In this document: positions 20,960 through 32,629 of the stretch, piece by piece
Position numbering within the stretch: position 1 is the stretch's first letter
How the letters are laid out: every line of letters begins with the position of its first letter
Assembly: GCF_019880405.1 (NCBI RefSeq)
Contig: NZ_CP082269.1
Coordinates: 3,782,001-3,846,000, forward strand
Source: Enterobacter sp. C2
Lineage (GTDB): Bacteria; Pseudomonadota; Gammaproteobacteria; Enterobacterales; Enterobacteriaceae
Length of the DNA stretch: 64,000 nt
Direction of reading: 5' to 3'
Notes under the pieces: model-generated
What the model was told of the DNA's origin: nothing
Database searches by the model: none
Seen by the model: only the letters and a program-made list of their open reading frames with translations
Position numbers and translations under genes: made by a program

Positions 20960-22885
20960 ATGATCGCTCTTATTCGCCGTGCTGGTTTAGGCACAAAACT
21001 GTCGTTGTTGACGGGCATTAGCGTCGCAGCACTTTTTCTGCTGTTCACCTCCCTGATGAGCCATAAGGCAAGCCAGCAGCTTGAAGCGCTGGCGACTGAA
21101 GATCTGCATAACCAGGCTACCGGCGTGGCCGATATGGTTGAAATGTTTAGCAGCAGCCTCAGTGACGAAGTTGAGCGCTATACCCGCCAGTTCAGCACCT
21201 TTATTCCCCAGCCGGTCTCTCTCGACGCAACGCAAACCCGCACCATTAACGGCCTCACCGTTCCCCTGCTGAAGGGCGGCGAGACGGAGCTGCACGAAAA
21301 TAACGCGATACCGGACGACTTCCTCCAGCGCACCGGCTCGATTGCGACCCTGTTCGTGCGCAACGGTGATAGCTTTGTGCGCGTGGCGACGTCACTGCGT
21401 AAAGAGAACGGCGAGCGTGCTATCGGTACGCAGCTCGACAGCGCCAGCCCGGCGCTGGCTCCCGTCCTGCGCGGTGATATCTATCGCGGACTCGCGCTGC
21501 TGTTTGGCAAGCGCTACATCACCCAGTATCAACCGATGAAGGACGCCAGCGGTAAAACCATTGCCATCCTGTTCGTTGGCGTGGATATCACCCGCTCCTG
21601 GGACATCATGCGTGACAAGATCCTCCAGCGCCGACTGGGCGAGAGCGGGCATTTCTTCGTTCTGAACCGCAGCGCCGGTAAAAACTATGGCACCTGGCTG
21701 TTCCACGCCCGCGAAGAGGGGCAGCGTCCGCAGTGGGGCGAGGAGGCTGAACAGCAGCTGTTGACCCTGGCATCTGGTACGCTGGAGCGTAAAACTCAGG
21801 ATGGCCGCACCCTGCTGGTCTCCTGGACTGCCCTGCCGGGCTGGAACTGGACAATTGTTGGCGAAGTCGATAAGGCCGTGCTGCTGCAGGATGTGACCCG
21901 TCTGCGCAACCAATTCTTGATTGCCGGCGTGCTGGTCTCCCTGCTCTTTGCCGCGCTGTTTGTCATCATCACTCGCCGCTGGCTGACCCGCCCGCTGCGC
22001 GAGGTCACGGTCCTTGCCCAGACCTACGCCTCCGGAGATCTGCGCGCCTCCCTCACCTCGACGCGTCAGGATGAAGTGGGCCAGCTGATCCATGCTATCA
22101 ACGGCATCGGCAACGGCCTGCAAAACATGGTGCATCAGGTTCGCGAGGCGGCGGGCGATATTCACTTCGCTACCAACGCCCTGGCGGCGGATAGCAGCGA
22201 AATCAGCGATCAAATCAACAAGCAGGCGAGCAGCGTGGAGGAGACCTCTGCCAGCATGGAGCAGCTTGCCGCTACCGTGCAGCAAAACGCGGCCAGCATG
22301 GAGCAGACGCAGCATCTGGTGAACGAAACCTCGCAGGCGGTGCAGAGCGGCGGGCAGACGGTAGGACGTGCGGTGGCGACTATGAGCGATATCCGCAGCG
22401 CCTCCCAACGTATTGCGGATATCACTCAGGTGATTGAGTCCATTGCCTTCCAGACTAACATTCTCGCCCTTAACGCCGCGGTTGAGGCCGCACGCGCCGG
22501 TGAGCACGGGAAAGGCTTTGCCGTGGTGGCTCAGGAGGTTCGCGCCCTCGCGGCCCGCAGCGCCAACGCCGTAAAAGAGATCGAGACGCTGATCGATGAT
22601 ACCCTGCAAAAGGTCACCGAAGGGCACACGCTCTCTGAGCAGACGCGTCAGGCCATGACGTCGATCATCGACCACATGGACAATATCAACCAGCTGGTGA
22701 CGGAGATTAACCACGCCTCCCGCGAGCAGTCGGCAGGGATTAACCAGGTGAACCTGGCGATGACCCACATTGGCGATGCGACACACGTCAATGCCGAACG
22801 CGTTTCCCGCAGCGAAGAGACGGCCCAGACCCTACGGGAAAAAGGCGCGCACCTGAAGCAGCTGGTTAGCCTGTTCCGCCTCTAA
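20960..22885 (+). CDS. Methyl-accepting chemotaxis protein with Cache sensor domain
   Basis: A 641-aa chemoreceptor from ATG 20960 (an in-frame TTG at 20924 would add 12 residues). TM1 at about residues 11-33; periplasmic Cache-type domain (about 40-290, with [36 protein letters not shown] and a second, partly duplicated module ending [16 protein letters not shown]); TM2 ([23 protein letters not shown]); HAMP; signalling hairpin ([19 protein letters not shown]). It ends [11 protein letters not shown] with no CheR/CheB pentapeptide. Not at this place in E. coli; it lies where yjfIJKLMC would be expected on the far side of aidB. Confidence 0.9.
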   Translation: MIALIRRAGLGTKLSLLTGISVAALFLLFTSLMSHKASQQLEALATEDLHNQATGVADMVEMFSSSLSDEVERYTRQFSTFIPQPVSLDATQTRTINGLTVPLLKGGETELHENNAIPDDFLQRTGSIATLFVRNGDSFVRVATSLRKENGERAIGTQLDSASPALAPVLRGDIYRGLALLFGKRYITQYQPMKDASGKTIAILFVGVDITRSWDIMRDKILQRRLGESGHFFVLNRSAGKNYGTWLFHAREEGQRPQWGEEAEQQLLTLASGTLERKTQDGRTLLVSWTALPGWNWTIVGEVDKAVLLQDVTRLRNQFLIAGVLVSLLFAALFVIITRRWLTRPLREVTVLAQTYASGDLRASLTSTRQDEVGQLIHAINGIGNGLQNMVHQVREAAGDIHFATNALAADSSEISDQINKQASSVEETSASMEQLAATVQQNAASMEQTQHLVNETSQAVQSGGQTVGRAVATMSDIRSASQRIADITQVIESIAFQTNILALNAAVEAARAGEHGKGFAVVAQEVRALAARSANAVKEIETLIDDTLQKVTEGHTLSEQTRQAMTSIIDHMDNINQLVTEINHASREQSAGINQVNLAMTHIGDATHVNAERVSRSEETAQTLREKGAHLKQLVSLFRL

Positions 22886-24516
22886 CCTACCCCGCCCGTG
22901 GCGCGCAGCAGCAGGTCGTTTTGCACCTGAGCGCTAAGCAGCGCGCCGCCGCGGGTATCCAGCATGGTTTGGCACCATGCCTGGGCGACAGGCGGTGAGG
23001 CGTAGCGCAGCATCTGCGCCCCGGCGGCCAGCAGGTAGAGCTGCTGGGTAATCTCCCGGGCCTGCGCCTCCTGCGGTCGATGCAGCCGCTGCTGCAGCCG
23101 TCGCCAGGCGCGATCGAAGTGGCGATCCTGACCTTTCACCTCGCCAAAAGCGCCGCTCAGCAGATCCATCACGCCGGGCTGCCTGCCGAGCACCCGCATC
23201 ACGTCCAGACACATGATATTGCCCGACCCCTCCCAGATGCTGTTAACCGGCATCTCCCGGTAGAGGCGCGGCAGCTCGTTATCCTCACAGTAGCCCGTGC
23301 CGCCGAGCACCTCCATCGCCTCGGCAACAAAGGGGATCCCCGCCTTGCACACCGCGTACTTCGCCACCGGAGTAAACAGGCGTGCCCACAGCGTCTCCTG
23401 CACGCTCTCCCGGCTCTCCCACGCCCGCGTCAGACGGAAAAGAAACGCCGTCTGCCCCTCCAGCTGCAGCGCCATGCGGGAGAGCACGTCGCGCATCAGG
23501 GGCTGATCGACCAGGTGCTTACCAAACGCCTGCCGCTGATGGGCATGGTAGAGCGCAACGGAGAAGGCCCGGCGCATTAGCCCGTGGCTGCCCAGGGCGC
23601 AGTCGAGGCGTGTCAGGCCCCCCATCCTGAGGATCTGCCTGACGCCATCTCCCTCCTCTCCCAGCAGCCAGCCGGTGGCGTCTAAAAACTCCGCCTCGCT
23701 GCTGGCGTTGGAGCGGTTGCCGAGCTTATCTTTCAGGCGCTCCAGACGCAGGGCGTTGCGCGTGCCGTCGGGCAGAAAGCGCGGCACAAAGAAGCAGGAG
23801 AGTCCGCCCTTCGCCTGGGCCAGCACCAGGTGGGCATCGCTCTGCGGCACGGAGAAAAACCACTTGTGTCCTACCAGCCGGTAGGCTTCGCCGCTGCCTT
23901 TGTGTTCCAGCGGCTCTGCCCGGGTGGTGTTGCTGAGCACGTCCGACCCGCCCTGCTTCTCCGTCATCCCCATGCCGATCAATACCCCGCGCTTCTGCCC
24001 GCCGGGGGCCAAATGGGCGTCATAGCGATCGCTGAGCAGCGGTTTGCACCACTCCTGAAACGTTGCGGGTAGCGCCTGCTGGAGCAGCGGCGTGGCGGCA
24101 AAGGTCATGGTGACTGGGCAGAGGGTGCCCGCCTCTACCTGGGCGTGGAGGACAAAGCGCGCCGCCCGGGCAACAAAGGCTCCGGCGCGGGCCTCCTCTT
24201 CCCAGGCGAGGTTGTGAACGCGGTTAGCGCACAATCCCTGCATCAGCAGATGCCACGCCGGGTAAAAGCGCACGTCGTCGAGGCGCTCACCGGTGGGATC
24301 GTAGCGCAGCAGCTCCGGCGGATTAGCGTTCGCCAGCCGGCCCAACTCCAGCGACTCTGCCGTGCCAAGCTGTTGTCCAATGCTGGCCAGCAGCTCAGCG
24401 TCCCAGCCAGCGCCCTCCCGGGCAACGGCATCGCGAAGCGCGACATCAGAGAGAAAAAGGTTGCTGTTGTTGAGCGGAATAGGTTGATTGAAAACGGTAT
24501 GGGTTTGCCAGCGCAT
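22882..24516 (-). CDS. aidB: Acyl-CoA dehydrogenase-family DNA-alkylation response protein AidB
   Basis: A 544-aa flavoprotein (E. coli 541 aa) from the [12 protein letters not shown] start; a 24-codon upstream extension is rejected by comparison. Acyl-CoA-dehydrogenase core motifs: [44 protein letters not shown]. The C-terminal part binds DNA in E. coli AidB. Part of the Ada adaptive response there. Its stop codon overlaps that of the convergent chemoreceptor gene by 4 bases. Confidence 0.94.
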   Translation of the reverse strand: MRWQTHTVFNQPIPLNNSNLFLSDVALRDAVAREGAGWDAELLASIGQQLGTAESLELGRLANANPPELLRYDPTGERLDDVRFYPAWHLLMQGLCANRVHNLAWEEEARAGAFVARAARFVLHAQVEAGTLCPVTMTFAATPLLQQALPATFQEWCKPLLSDRYDAHLAPGGQKRGVLIGMGMTEKQGGSDVLSNTTRAEPLEHKGSGEAYRLVGHKWFFSVPQSDAHLVLAQAKGGLSCFFVPRFLPDGTRNALRLERLKDKLGNRSNASSEAEFLDATGWLLGEEGDGVRQILRMGGLTRLDCALGSHGLMRRAFSVALYHAHQRQAFGKHLVDQPLMRDVLSRMALQLEGQTAFLFRLTRAWESRESVQETLWARLFTPVAKYAVCKAGIPFVAEAMEVLGGTGYCEDNELPRLYREMPVNSIWEGSGNIMCLDVMRVLGRQPGVMDLLSGAFGEVKGQDRHFDRAWRRLQQRLHRPQEAQAREITQQLYLLAAGAQMLRYASPPVAQAWCQTMLDTRGGALLSAQVQNDLLLRATGGVG

Positions 24517-24587
24517 ACTCTCTCCCCTGTTCAATGGCAGTGCCCTAAGTATGCACAGGGAGAATTTTACGACCGCAGCAGGGGTCA

Positions 24588-24613
24588 CAAAAAACCACCC
24601 CGCAGGGTGGTTA
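24588..24613 (-). terminator. Rho-independent terminator after rlmB
   Basis: On the minus strand: AACCACCC, loop TGC, GGGGTGGTT, then TTTT. It lies 16 bases after the rlmB stop and before aidB. Confidence 0.88.
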
Positions 24614-24628
24614 GGTCAGCGGTGAAGC

Positions 24629-25360
24629 TTAGCCGCGCTGGCGGACGGCTTCAAACAGGCAGATGCCGGTTGCGACGGAGACGTTCAGGGAGGAGACGCT
24701 GCCCGCCATCGGGATGCTGATCAGCTCATCGCAGTGCTCGCGGGTCAGGCGACGCATGCCTTCGCCCTCTGCGCCCATCACCAGCGCCATCGGGCCGGTC
24801 ATTTTGCTCTGGAACAGGGTGTGATCCGCTTCGCCCGCCGTGCCGACGATCCAGACGTTCTCTTCCTGCAGCAGACGCATGGTGCGCGCCAGGTTGGTCA
24901 CGCGGATCAGCGGCACGTTCTCTGCTGCGCCGCTGGCCACTTTTTTCGCGGTAGCGTTAAGCTGGGCCGAGCGATCTTTCGGGACGATCACCGCATGGAC
25001 GCCAGCAGCGTCGGCGCTGCGCAGGCAGGCCCCAAGGTTATGTGGATCGGTTACGCCGTCGAGGATCAGGAAGAAGGGACGATCGAGGCTGGCGATCAGA
25101 TCCGGCAGATCGTTCTCCTGATACTGACGTCCCGGTTTCACCCGTGCAATGATCCCCTGATGCACCGCGCCTTCGCTTTTTTCATCCATAAACTGGCGGC
25201 TTGCCACCTGGATAGTCACGCCCTGGGCTTCCAGGGCATGGATCAGCGACATCAGACGTTTATCTTCACGTCCTTTCAGAATATAAACGTCCTGAAAGCG
25301 CTCAGGGGCGCGTTCCAGCAGTGCCTGCACCGCGTGGATGCCATAAATCATTTCACTCAT
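24629..25360 (-). CDS. rlmB: 23S rRNA (Gm2251) 2'-O-methyltransferase RlmB
   Basis: A 243-aa SpoU-class (SPOUT) methyltransferase, exactly the E. coli length from [12 protein letters not shown]-terminal L30e-like substrate domain (1-75); C-terminal knotted domain with motifs [31 protein letters not shown] and [18 protein letters not shown]. It methylates G2251 in the peptidyl-transferase P loop. Third gene of nsrR-rnr-rlmB, but a terminator-like hairpin lies between rnr and rlmB. Confidence 0.96.
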   Translation of the reverse strand: MSEMIYGIHAVQALLERAPERFQDVYILKGREDKRLMSLIHALEAQGVTIQVASRQFMDEKSEGAVHQGIIARVKPGRQYQENDLPDLIASLDRPFFLILDGVTDPHNLGACLRSADAAGVHAVIVPKDRSAQLNATAKKVASGAAENVPLIRVTNLARTMRLLQEENVWIVGTAGEADHTLFQSKMTGPMALVMGAEGEGMRRLTREHCDELISIPMAGSVSSLNVSVATGICLFEAVRQRG

Positions 25361-25493
25361 GAAGGGTACTCGATCGAGGTTAAAAGGGTCTTTCCGCCTC
25401 ATTATACCCCACGACGCCCCCCAGCGTCCCTCCCCGTTACGCGTTCACGCCCGTACGCCGCTGAAAGCCTACCCGGATGCTGGTTAAGCACCA

Positions 25494-25523
25494 TAAAAAA
25501 TCCCCTTTACGAATAAAGGGGAT
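25494..25523 (-). terminator. Rho-independent terminator after rnr
   Basis: On the minus strand: ATCCCCTTT, loop ATTCGT, AAAGGGGAT, then TTTTT. It lies directly after the rnr stop and would limit read-through into rlmB. Confidence 0.88.
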
Positions 25524-25531
25524 GATTAAGA

Positions 25532-28000
25532 TTACTCAGCGGTTTTCTTTTTTCCCGCGCGCTTTGCTTTCGTCGCGGCGGCAATTTTTTGCGTTTTCGC
25601 AGAAGGCGCTTTTGCCGCAGGCGCTTTCTCTTTCTTCACCTTCGGCTGGGTGCCGTCGGTATTTTTTCCTTTACCTTTGCCTTTCTCGCGGCGGAACTCG
25701 CTGTCCGGCTCAAAGTTACCTTTTTTACCGACCTGGCGACGACGGCCGCTGGGTTTACCCGGCGCGCCTTTTTTAGCGCGTTCGCGTTCGGTTTTGCCGA
25801 CGTTGCGCGGAGCCCGCTCGCTGGAGATCAGCGTAAAGTCGATCTTGCGATCGTCCATGTTTACCGCTTCGACGCGCACTTCAACGCGATCGCCTAATCG
25901 GTAGGTCTGGCCGCTGGATTCGCCAATCAGGCGCTGACCCACCTGGTCGAAACGGTAGTAGTCGTTATCCAGCGAGGAGACGTGAACCAGGCCGTCGATA
26001 AACAGCTCGTTAAGGCGCACAAAGAAACCGAAGCCGGTGACGCTGGCAATCACACCCTGGAAGTTGCTACCCACGTGATCCTGCATGAAGTCGCACTTCA
26101 GCCAGTCGGCAACATCGCGGGTCGCTTCGTCGGCGCGGCGTTCAGCCATCGAACAGTGCTGACCCAGCTGCAATACCGCTTCCATCGGATAGTGCCAGCC
26201 GCCCGACGGGGTGCTGTTACCCTCAAGCCCCTGCTCTTTGGCGACCAGGTACTTAATGGCGCGGTGCAGGGAGAGGTCCGGATAGCGGCGGATCGGCGAG
26301 GTAAAGTGGGCATAGGATTGCAGCGCAAGACCAAAGTGGCCCCGGTTTTCCGGATCGTAGATCGCCTGCTTCATGGAGCGCAGCAGCATGGTCTGGAGCA
26401 TCTCATGGTCAGGGCGATCGGCAATAGACTCCAGCAGCGCGGCGTAGTCCCCCGGCTCCGGCTTGTTGCCGCCCGGCAGCTCGAGACCCAGTTCGGCCAA
26501 TACCGAGCGGAACGAGGTAATGGCTTCGGTGGTTGGGCGGTCGTGAATACGGAACAGCGCCGGCTCTTTCGCCTTCTCAACAAAACGGGCGGCGGAGATG
26601 TTGGCGAGGATCATGCACTCTTCAATCAGCTTATGGGCGTCGTTACGCTCGGTCAGCTCGATGCGCTCAATGCGGCGCTCGGCGTTGAAGATGAACTTCG
26701 CCTCTTCGCTCTCAAAGGAGATGCCGCCGCGCTCTTCCCGCGCCTGGTTCAGTGTTTTATAGAGGGTATGCAGCTCTTCAATGTGTTTCACCAGCGGCGC
26801 GTACTGCTCGCGCAGCTCCTGATCGCCCTCCAGCATATGCCATACCTTGGTATAGGTCAGGCGTGCGTGGGAGCTCATCACCGCTTCGTAGAATTTGTAG
26901 CCGGTCAGGCGCCCCTTGGTGGAGATGGTCATCTCACAGACCATACAGAGACGGTCCACCTGCGGATTGAGGGAGCAGAGGCCGTTGGAGAGCACTTCCG
27001 GCAGCATCGGGACTACCTGCGACGGGAAGTAGACTGAGGTGCCGCGGCTGCGTGCTTCGTCATCCAGGGCGGTGCCCGGACGCACGTAGTAGCTTACGTC
27101 AGCAATGGCTACCCACAGACGCCAGCCGCCGCCGCGTTTTTTCTCGCAGTAGACCGCATCGTCAAAGTCACGGGCGTCTTCGCCGTCGATAGTGACCAGC
27201 GGCAGGTTACGCAGATCGACCCGTCCGGCTTTCGCCTCTTCCGGGACCTCCTCTTTCAGGCTACTCACCTCTTGCTCAACGGCAGGCGGCCAGATGTAAG
27301 GGATCTCATGGGTGCGCAGGGCCATGTCTACCGCCATGCTGGTACCCATATTTTCGCCGAGCACCTCAACGATCTTACCGATAGCTTTGGTGCGTCGCGT
27401 TGGGCGCTGGGTGAGTTCAACCACCACCACGAAGCCCATCCGCGCGCCCATAATCTCTTCCGGCGGAATAAGGATGTCGAAGCTCATGCGGCTGTCGTCT
27501 GGCACCACAAAGCCTACGCCTGCGTCGGTAAAGTAGCGACCCACGATCTGGCCGGTTTTCGGCACCAGCACGCGCACGATGCGCGCTTCACGACGGCCTT
27601 TACGATCTGCGCCAAGCGGCTGGGCCAGCACCTGGTCGCCGTGAATGCAGGTTTTCATCTGCTCGCTAGAGAGATAGAGATCATCCTTACGGCCTTCAAC
27701 GCGCAGGAAGCCGTAGCCGTCGCGGTGGCCAATAACTATCCCCTTGAGCAGGTCAAGGCGTTCCGGAAGGGCGTAACACTGGCGGCGGGTAAAGACCAGC
27801 TGCCCGTCACGCTCCATGGCGCGCAGGCGACGACGCAGCCCTTCTAGCTGCTCCTCGCCTTCAATATTCAGTTCCTGCGCCAGTTCTTCGCGGTTAGCCG
27901 GTTTTTCGCGTTTTGATAAGTGATCGAGAATGAACTCGCGGCTAGGAATAGGGTTCGCGTACTTCTCAGCTTCGCGCTCCTGGAAAGGATCATGTGACAT
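25532..28000 (-). CDS. rnr: Ribonuclease R
   Basis: An 822-aa 3'-5' exoribonuclease (E. coli 813 aa). Order: N-terminal HTH and cold-shock domains (1-240), RNB catalytic domain with the four-Asp site in [16 protein letters not shown] (about 270-285), S1 domain (about 640-725), and a Lys/Ala-rich basic tail (725-822) that is longer and more variable than in E. coli. Degrades structured RNA, rRNA fragments and, with SmpB/tmRNA, non-stop mRNA. Second gene of the nsrR operon; 38 bases after nsrR. Confidence 0.97.
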   Translation of the reverse strand: MSHDPFQEREAEKYANPIPSREFILDHLSKREKPANREELAQELNIEGEEQLEGLRRRLRAMERDGQLVFTRRQCYALPERLDLLKGIVIGHRDGYGFLRVEGRKDDLYLSSEQMKTCIHGDQVLAQPLGADRKGRREARIVRVLVPKTGQIVGRYFTDAGVGFVVPDDSRMSFDILIPPEEIMGARMGFVVVVELTQRPTRRTKAIGKIVEVLGENMGTSMAVDMALRTHEIPYIWPPAVEQEVSSLKEEVPEEAKAGRVDLRNLPLVTIDGEDARDFDDAVYCEKKRGGGWRLWVAIADVSYYVRPGTALDDEARSRGTSVYFPSQVVPMLPEVLSNGLCSLNPQVDRLCMVCEMTISTKGRLTGYKFYEAVMSSHARLTYTKVWHMLEGDQELREQYAPLVKHIEELHTLYKTLNQAREERGGISFESEEAKFIFNAERRIERIELTERNDAHKLIEECMILANISAARFVEKAKEPALFRIHDRPTTEAITSFRSVLAELGLELPGGNKPEPGDYAALLESIADRPDHEMLQTMLLRSMKQAIYDPENRGHFGLALQSYAHFTSPIRRYPDLSLHRAIKYLVAKEQGLEGNSTPSGGWHYPMEAVLQLGQHCSMAERRADEATRDVADWLKCDFMQDHVGSNFQGVIASVTGFGFFVRLNELFIDGLVHVSSLDNDYYRFDQVGQRLIGESSGQTYRLGDRVEVRVEAVNMDDRKIDFTLISSERAPRNVGKTERERAKKGAPGKPSGRRRQVGKKGNFEPDSEFRREKGKGKGKNTDGTQPKVKKEKAPAAKAPSAKTQKIAAATKAKRAGKKKTAE

Positions 28001-28038
28001 AGCGGTTCCTCCGTTGTCAGCTCTGGCAGAGCGTTCTC

Positions 28039-28464
28039 TTACTCCACCATTAATAATTTATACAGCGGTTGATTCTCTTCAACCAAATCGGCCAGCGTGT
28101 AGTGATCAAGTTCCATCAGAAAACTGTTCACGGCCTTAGAGAGTGCCTGCTTCAAACGGCAGGCAGGGGTAATATGGCAAAATGCGCTGCTGCAGTTCAC
28201 CAGCGTGAGCGGTTCCAGCTCACGCACGACGTCACCGATGCGGATGGTATTAGCAGGCCTGCCCAGGCGAATGCCGCCGTTTTTCCCTCGAACAGCCGCG
28301 ACGTAGCCCGCCCGGCTTAGCTGGTTGATTATTTTGACCATGTGGTTGCGGGAAACCCCGTACACCGTCGTCACTTCAGAAATATTGGTCATTCGCCCTT
28401 CCGGTAGCGATGCCATATAGATCAGGGCACGCAATCCGTAATCGGTGAAACTCGTTAACTGCAC
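28039..28464 (-). CDS. nsrR: Nitric-oxide-sensing Rrf2-family repressor NsrR
   Basis: A 141-aa protein, same length as E. coli NsrR. The winged HTH includes [27 protein letters not shown]; the three [Fe-S] cysteines are Cys91, Cys96 and Cys102 in [13 protein letters not shown]. Nitric oxide attacks the cluster and relieves repression of targets including ytfE, whose operator is at 5244-5266. First gene of nsrR-rnr-rlmB. Confidence 0.96.
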   Translation of the reverse strand: MQLTSFTDYGLRALIYMASLPEGRMTNISEVTTVYGVSRNHMVKIINQLSRAGYVAAVRGKNGGIRLGRPANTIRIGDVVRELEPLTLVNCSSAFCHITPACRLKQALSKAVNSFLMELDHYTLADLVEENQPLYKLLMVE

Positions 28465-28583
28465 ATCAACCTCAGGATAAAGGGAAAAACGCGGGATACC
28501 AGTTGGTATTAATACACTTGATGATAAACCAGCCAGATAGTTAGCGACTAATTTATTTAAGCTGAAGGGGTAAAAACAGGCAA

Positions 28584-28609
28584 GTAGCCCGGCAGAGCGC
28601 CGCCGGGCC
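28584..28609. repeat. REP palindrome between purA and nsrR
   Basis: GTAGCCCGGCAGAGCG with the inverse arm CCGCCGGGCC, just downstream of the purA stop codon. Confidence 0.7.
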
Positions 28610-28622
28610 AGGTCACATCACA

Positions 28623-29924
<1,302 letters not shown>

Positions 29925-29927
29925 TCA

Positions 29928-29943
29928 AAATCACCGTTTGCTT
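29928..29943 (-). promoter_or_regulatory. PurR-like operator upstream of purA
   Basis: Minus-strand AAGCAAACGGTGATTT agrees with the PurR consensus ANGCAANCGNTTNCNT at 9 of 11 fixed positions. It lies just upstream of the purA ATG and downstream of a possible -10 TAGAAT (minus strand, about 29952-29957), as known for E. coli purA. Confidence 0.55.
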
Positions 29944-30023
29944 AAAAAAGGATTCTACCATCGCTTTTTCTGATAATCAGCACTTTTTGTCGGCAAATTT
30001 CGGCCAATCTGCGTGCTATTTCT

Positions 30024-30221
30024 CTAGCCAATCGTTTTCCTCAACATATAGTAGATCACGACCCCGGCAACCACTAATCCCCCACCGAAACGGCGTAAAA
30101 TGTTATCCGGCAGCAGGGCCAGCGAGGCGATCATGCGTCGCCACAGTCGCGGATAGAGCATTGGGCCAAGCCCTTCCAGCACCAAAACTAATGCCAGCGC
30201 CAGCCAAATGGTCGAGTTCAT
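30024..30221 (-). CDS. yjeT: Small inner-membrane protein YjeT (DUF2065)
   Basis: A 65-aa protein with two hydrophobic segments (about residues 4-22 and 45-60), matching E. coli YjeT in length and in the ends MNSTIWLALALVLVLEGLGPMLYP and LPDNILRRFGGGL. Function unknown. It follows hflC behind a terminator and precedes purA. Confidence 0.92.
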   Translation of the reverse strand: MNSTIWLALALVLVLEGLGPMLYPRLWRRMIASLALLPDNILRRFGGGLVVAGVVIYYMLRKTIG

Positions 30222-30236
30222 TATGCTTCCTTCAAA

Positions 30237-30271
30237 AGAAAACCACCGTCTCCTGAGGATGACGGTGGTTT
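30237..30271 (-). terminator. Rho-independent terminator after hflC
   Basis: On the minus strand: AAACCACCGTC, loop ATCCTCAGGA, GACGGTGGTTT, then TCTTTT. Ends the long nnr-to-hflC transcript; some read-through into yjeT is possible. Confidence 0.88.
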
Positions 30272-30296
30272 GAGTAGAGTAGTGACTACGGCAGAC

Positions 30297-31301
30297 TTAG
30301 CGTGTCGCTGCGTCAGGCGTTTTCATGTAGCGGAAGAAGTCGCTGTCCGGGCTGAGAACCATCACATCCTGATTGCTCTGGAAGCTGTTCTCATAGGCGC
30401 GCAGGCTACGGATAAAGGCGTAGAAGTCCGGATCCTGGCTGAATGCATCGGCGAACAGCTTAGCCGCTTCCGCATCGCCTTCACCACGCTGAATACGCCC
30501 TTCACGCTCGGCTTCTGCCAGCGTTTTGGTGACTTCGTAGTCAGACGTCGCGCGCAGTTTCTCTGCCGCTTCCTGGCCTTGTGAACGGTGACGACGGGCA
30601 ACCGCTTCACGCTCGGCGCGCATACGGTTGTAAATTGCCTCAGAGACTTCGCTCGGCAGGTTGATCTGCTTGATACGCACATCCACCACTTCGATACCCA
30701 GCGCAGCCATACTGTTCGGGTTCACAACCGGCACCTTGCCGTTGGTCTCCGCCGTGATGCGCTTGGCCGCTTTGGCAATTTCATCGTCAGCGGCTGGTGT
30801 AGCCACTTCATCTTCCGTACCGGCAGAGCCCGAGTTCAGCGCATCGCGAACTTCCAGGGTCAGACGACCGCGGGAGTCGGTCACGATGTCTTTTACGTCG
30901 AGACGGCCGATTTCAGAACGCAGACGGTCAGAGAATTTACGTTTCAGCAGCACTTCGGCCTGGGAGACGTCACCGCCACCGGTTGCCAGATAGTAGCGGC
31001 TGAAGTCGCTGATGCGCCATTTGATATAGGAGTCAACGATCAGGTCTTTCTTCTCTTTGGTCACAAAGCGATCGGCCTGGTTGTCCATGGTCTGGATACG
31101 CGCGTCCAGCGTTTTAACCGCCTCAATAAACGGCAGCTTAAAGTGCAGGCCTGGCGTAAAGACCAGTGGTTTGTTTTCATCGTCACGCAGCACTTTACCG
31201 AAGCGCAGCGTAATGCCGCGCTCGCCCTCTTTCACGACAAAGATTGAGGTGTAGAGCACTACCAGCACGATGATAATTATCGCAATTACAGACTTACGCA
31301 T
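30297..31301 (-). CDS. hflC: HflC, modulator of FtsH protease
   Basis: A 334-aa SPFH/band-7 protein, same length as E. coli HflC. One N-terminal membrane anchor (about residues 4-22), then a periplasmic SPFH domain (VVKEGERGITLRFGKVL) and coiled-coil region (RMRAEREAVARRHRSQGQEAAEK). With HflK it forms a large cage around FtsH and limits its degradation of membrane proteins. Two bases after hflK. Confidence 0.97.
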   Translation of the reverse strand: MRKSVIAIIIIVLVVLYTSIFVVKEGERGITLRFGKVLRDDENKPLVFTPGLHFKLPFIEAVKTLDARIQTMDNQADRFVTKEKKDLIVDSYIKWRISDFSRYYLATGGGDVSQAEVLLKRKFSDRLRSEIGRLDVKDIVTDSRGRLTLEVRDALNSGSAGTEDEVATPAADDEIAKAAKRITAETNGKVPVVNPNSMAALGIEVVDVRIKQINLPSEVSEAIYNRMRAEREAVARRHRSQGQEAAEKLRATSDYEVTKTLAEAEREGRIQRGEGDAEAAKLFADAFSQDPDFYAFIRSLRAYENSFQSNQDVMVLSPDSDFFRYMKTPDAATR

Positions 31302-31303
31302 CG

Positions 31304-32563
31304 TTATTCCCCCTGACGCTGGTAGTCGTTACGCTGTGCGTTAGCACGGCGTTGGTCCATGATGTCACCCTGGCCAGCAGACGGTGCGTTACTGGTGCTG
31401 CTGCTGGTGTTTGACGCAGGCGGCAGGCGCAGCAGGTTATTCGCCCCGCTGGTATCACCTTTTGCCGCAGGCGCGCCGCCTTTCAGCATCTGATCTAACG
31501 GCAGAACCATCAGGTTGCCGCTCTTATCGTTAACCAGCACCTTGCGGGTGTGGCTCAGCACTTTTTCCATACTTTCGATATAGAGACGCTCACGGGTAAT
31601 TTCCGGGGCCGCTTTATACTCCGGCAGGAGCTTGGCAAAGCGCGCCACTTCACCCTGCGCTTCCAGGATAGTCTGGGTCCGGTAAGCACGCGCTTCCTCA
31701 AGGATACGCTGCGCCTGACCGTTAGCACGCGGCTGAACTTCGTTGGCGTAGGCTTCTGCTTCACGAATAGACTGCTGCTCGTTCTCACGGGCGGCAATGG
31801 CATCGTCAAACGCGGCCTGCACGGCTTCCGGCGGACGGGCGGCCTGGAAGTTGACGTCCAGCAGGGTGATACCCATGTTGTACGGGCGAATCGTCTCTTC
31901 CAACTCGCGCTGGGTATCGCTACGAATCACGGTACGGCCTTCGGTCAGGATACGGTCCATGGTGTATTTGCCGATCACGCCGCGCAGGGCGCTGTCGGTG
32001 GCCTGACGCAGGCTGTCGTCAGCGCTGGTCACGCTAAACAGGTAGCGCTCAGGATCGGTCACACGGTACTGAACGTTCATCTCAACGCGCACTACGTTCT
32101 CGTCGGAGGTCAGCATCACCCCGGAGGCCGCCAGTTCACGAACCGACTCCACGTTGACCGCCGTCACGCTATCAATAAAGGTCGGTTTCCAGTTCAGGCC
32201 TGGCTCCACCAGATGGCTGAATTTGCCGAAACGGGTCACGACGCCGCGCTCCGCCTCTTTAATGGTGTAGAAACCGCTGGCCGCCCAGAAGATGACGAGC
32301 GCAACCGCAACGATAGTCACGATGCGTCCACCCATACGGCTGCGCGGGCCTGGCGCAGCGCCACCACCGCCCGAGCCGGTTCCTTTGCCGCCGCCAAAGC
32401 CGCCCAGTTTCTTGCTCAGCTTGCGAAAGATATCATCTAAATCAGGAGGCCCCTGATCGCGACCGCCTTTATTTCCATTTCCCCCAGAGTTGCCGCCTTG
32501 ATTATTGCTGCTTCCCCACGGGTCGCGGTCTTGTCCGTTATTACCGGGCTGGTTCCACGCCAT
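31304..32563 (-). CDS. hflK: HflK, modulator of FtsH protease
   Basis: A 419-aa SPFH protein identical in length to E. coli HflK. Gly/Asn-rich cytoplasmic N-tail (about 1-75), a membrane helix (about 80-98, IVTIVAVALVIFWAASGFY), SPFH domain (EAERGVVTRFGKFSHLVEPG), coiled coil and a flexible Ser/Asn-rich C-tail. Partner of HflC. Confidence 0.97.
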   Translation of the reverse strand: MAWNQPGNNGQDRDPWGSSNNQGGNSGGNGNKGGRDQGPPDLDDIFRKLSKKLGGFGGGKGTGSGGGGAAPGPRSRMGGRIVTIVAVALVIFWAASGFYTIKEAERGVVTRFGKFSHLVEPGLNWKPTFIDSVTAVNVESVRELAASGVMLTSDENVVRVEMNVQYRVTDPERYLFSVTSADDSLRQATDSALRGVIGKYTMDRILTEGRTVIRSDTQRELEETIRPYNMGITLLDVNFQAARPPEAVQAAFDDAIAARENEQQSIREAEAYANEVQPRANGQAQRILEEARAYRTQTILEAQGEVARFAKLLPEYKAAPEITRERLYIESMEKVLSHTRKVLVNDKSGNLMVLPLDQMLKGGAPAAKGDTSGANNLLRLPPASNTSSSTSNAPSAGQGDIMDQRRANAQRNDYQRQGE

Positions 32564-32629
32564 GTATGTGCTCCATATTTGTTATTCGTTATCCCCTGGA
32601 GGGGAAATGTCTTCAGGCAAGCCGCCAGG

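Noticed and set aside
21392-22786. A 464-codon minus-strand frame opposite the Cache chemoreceptor
   Set aside because: Shadow of the chemoreceptor gene; composition is His/Leu/Gly/Arg-rich low-complexity without a recognisable domain.
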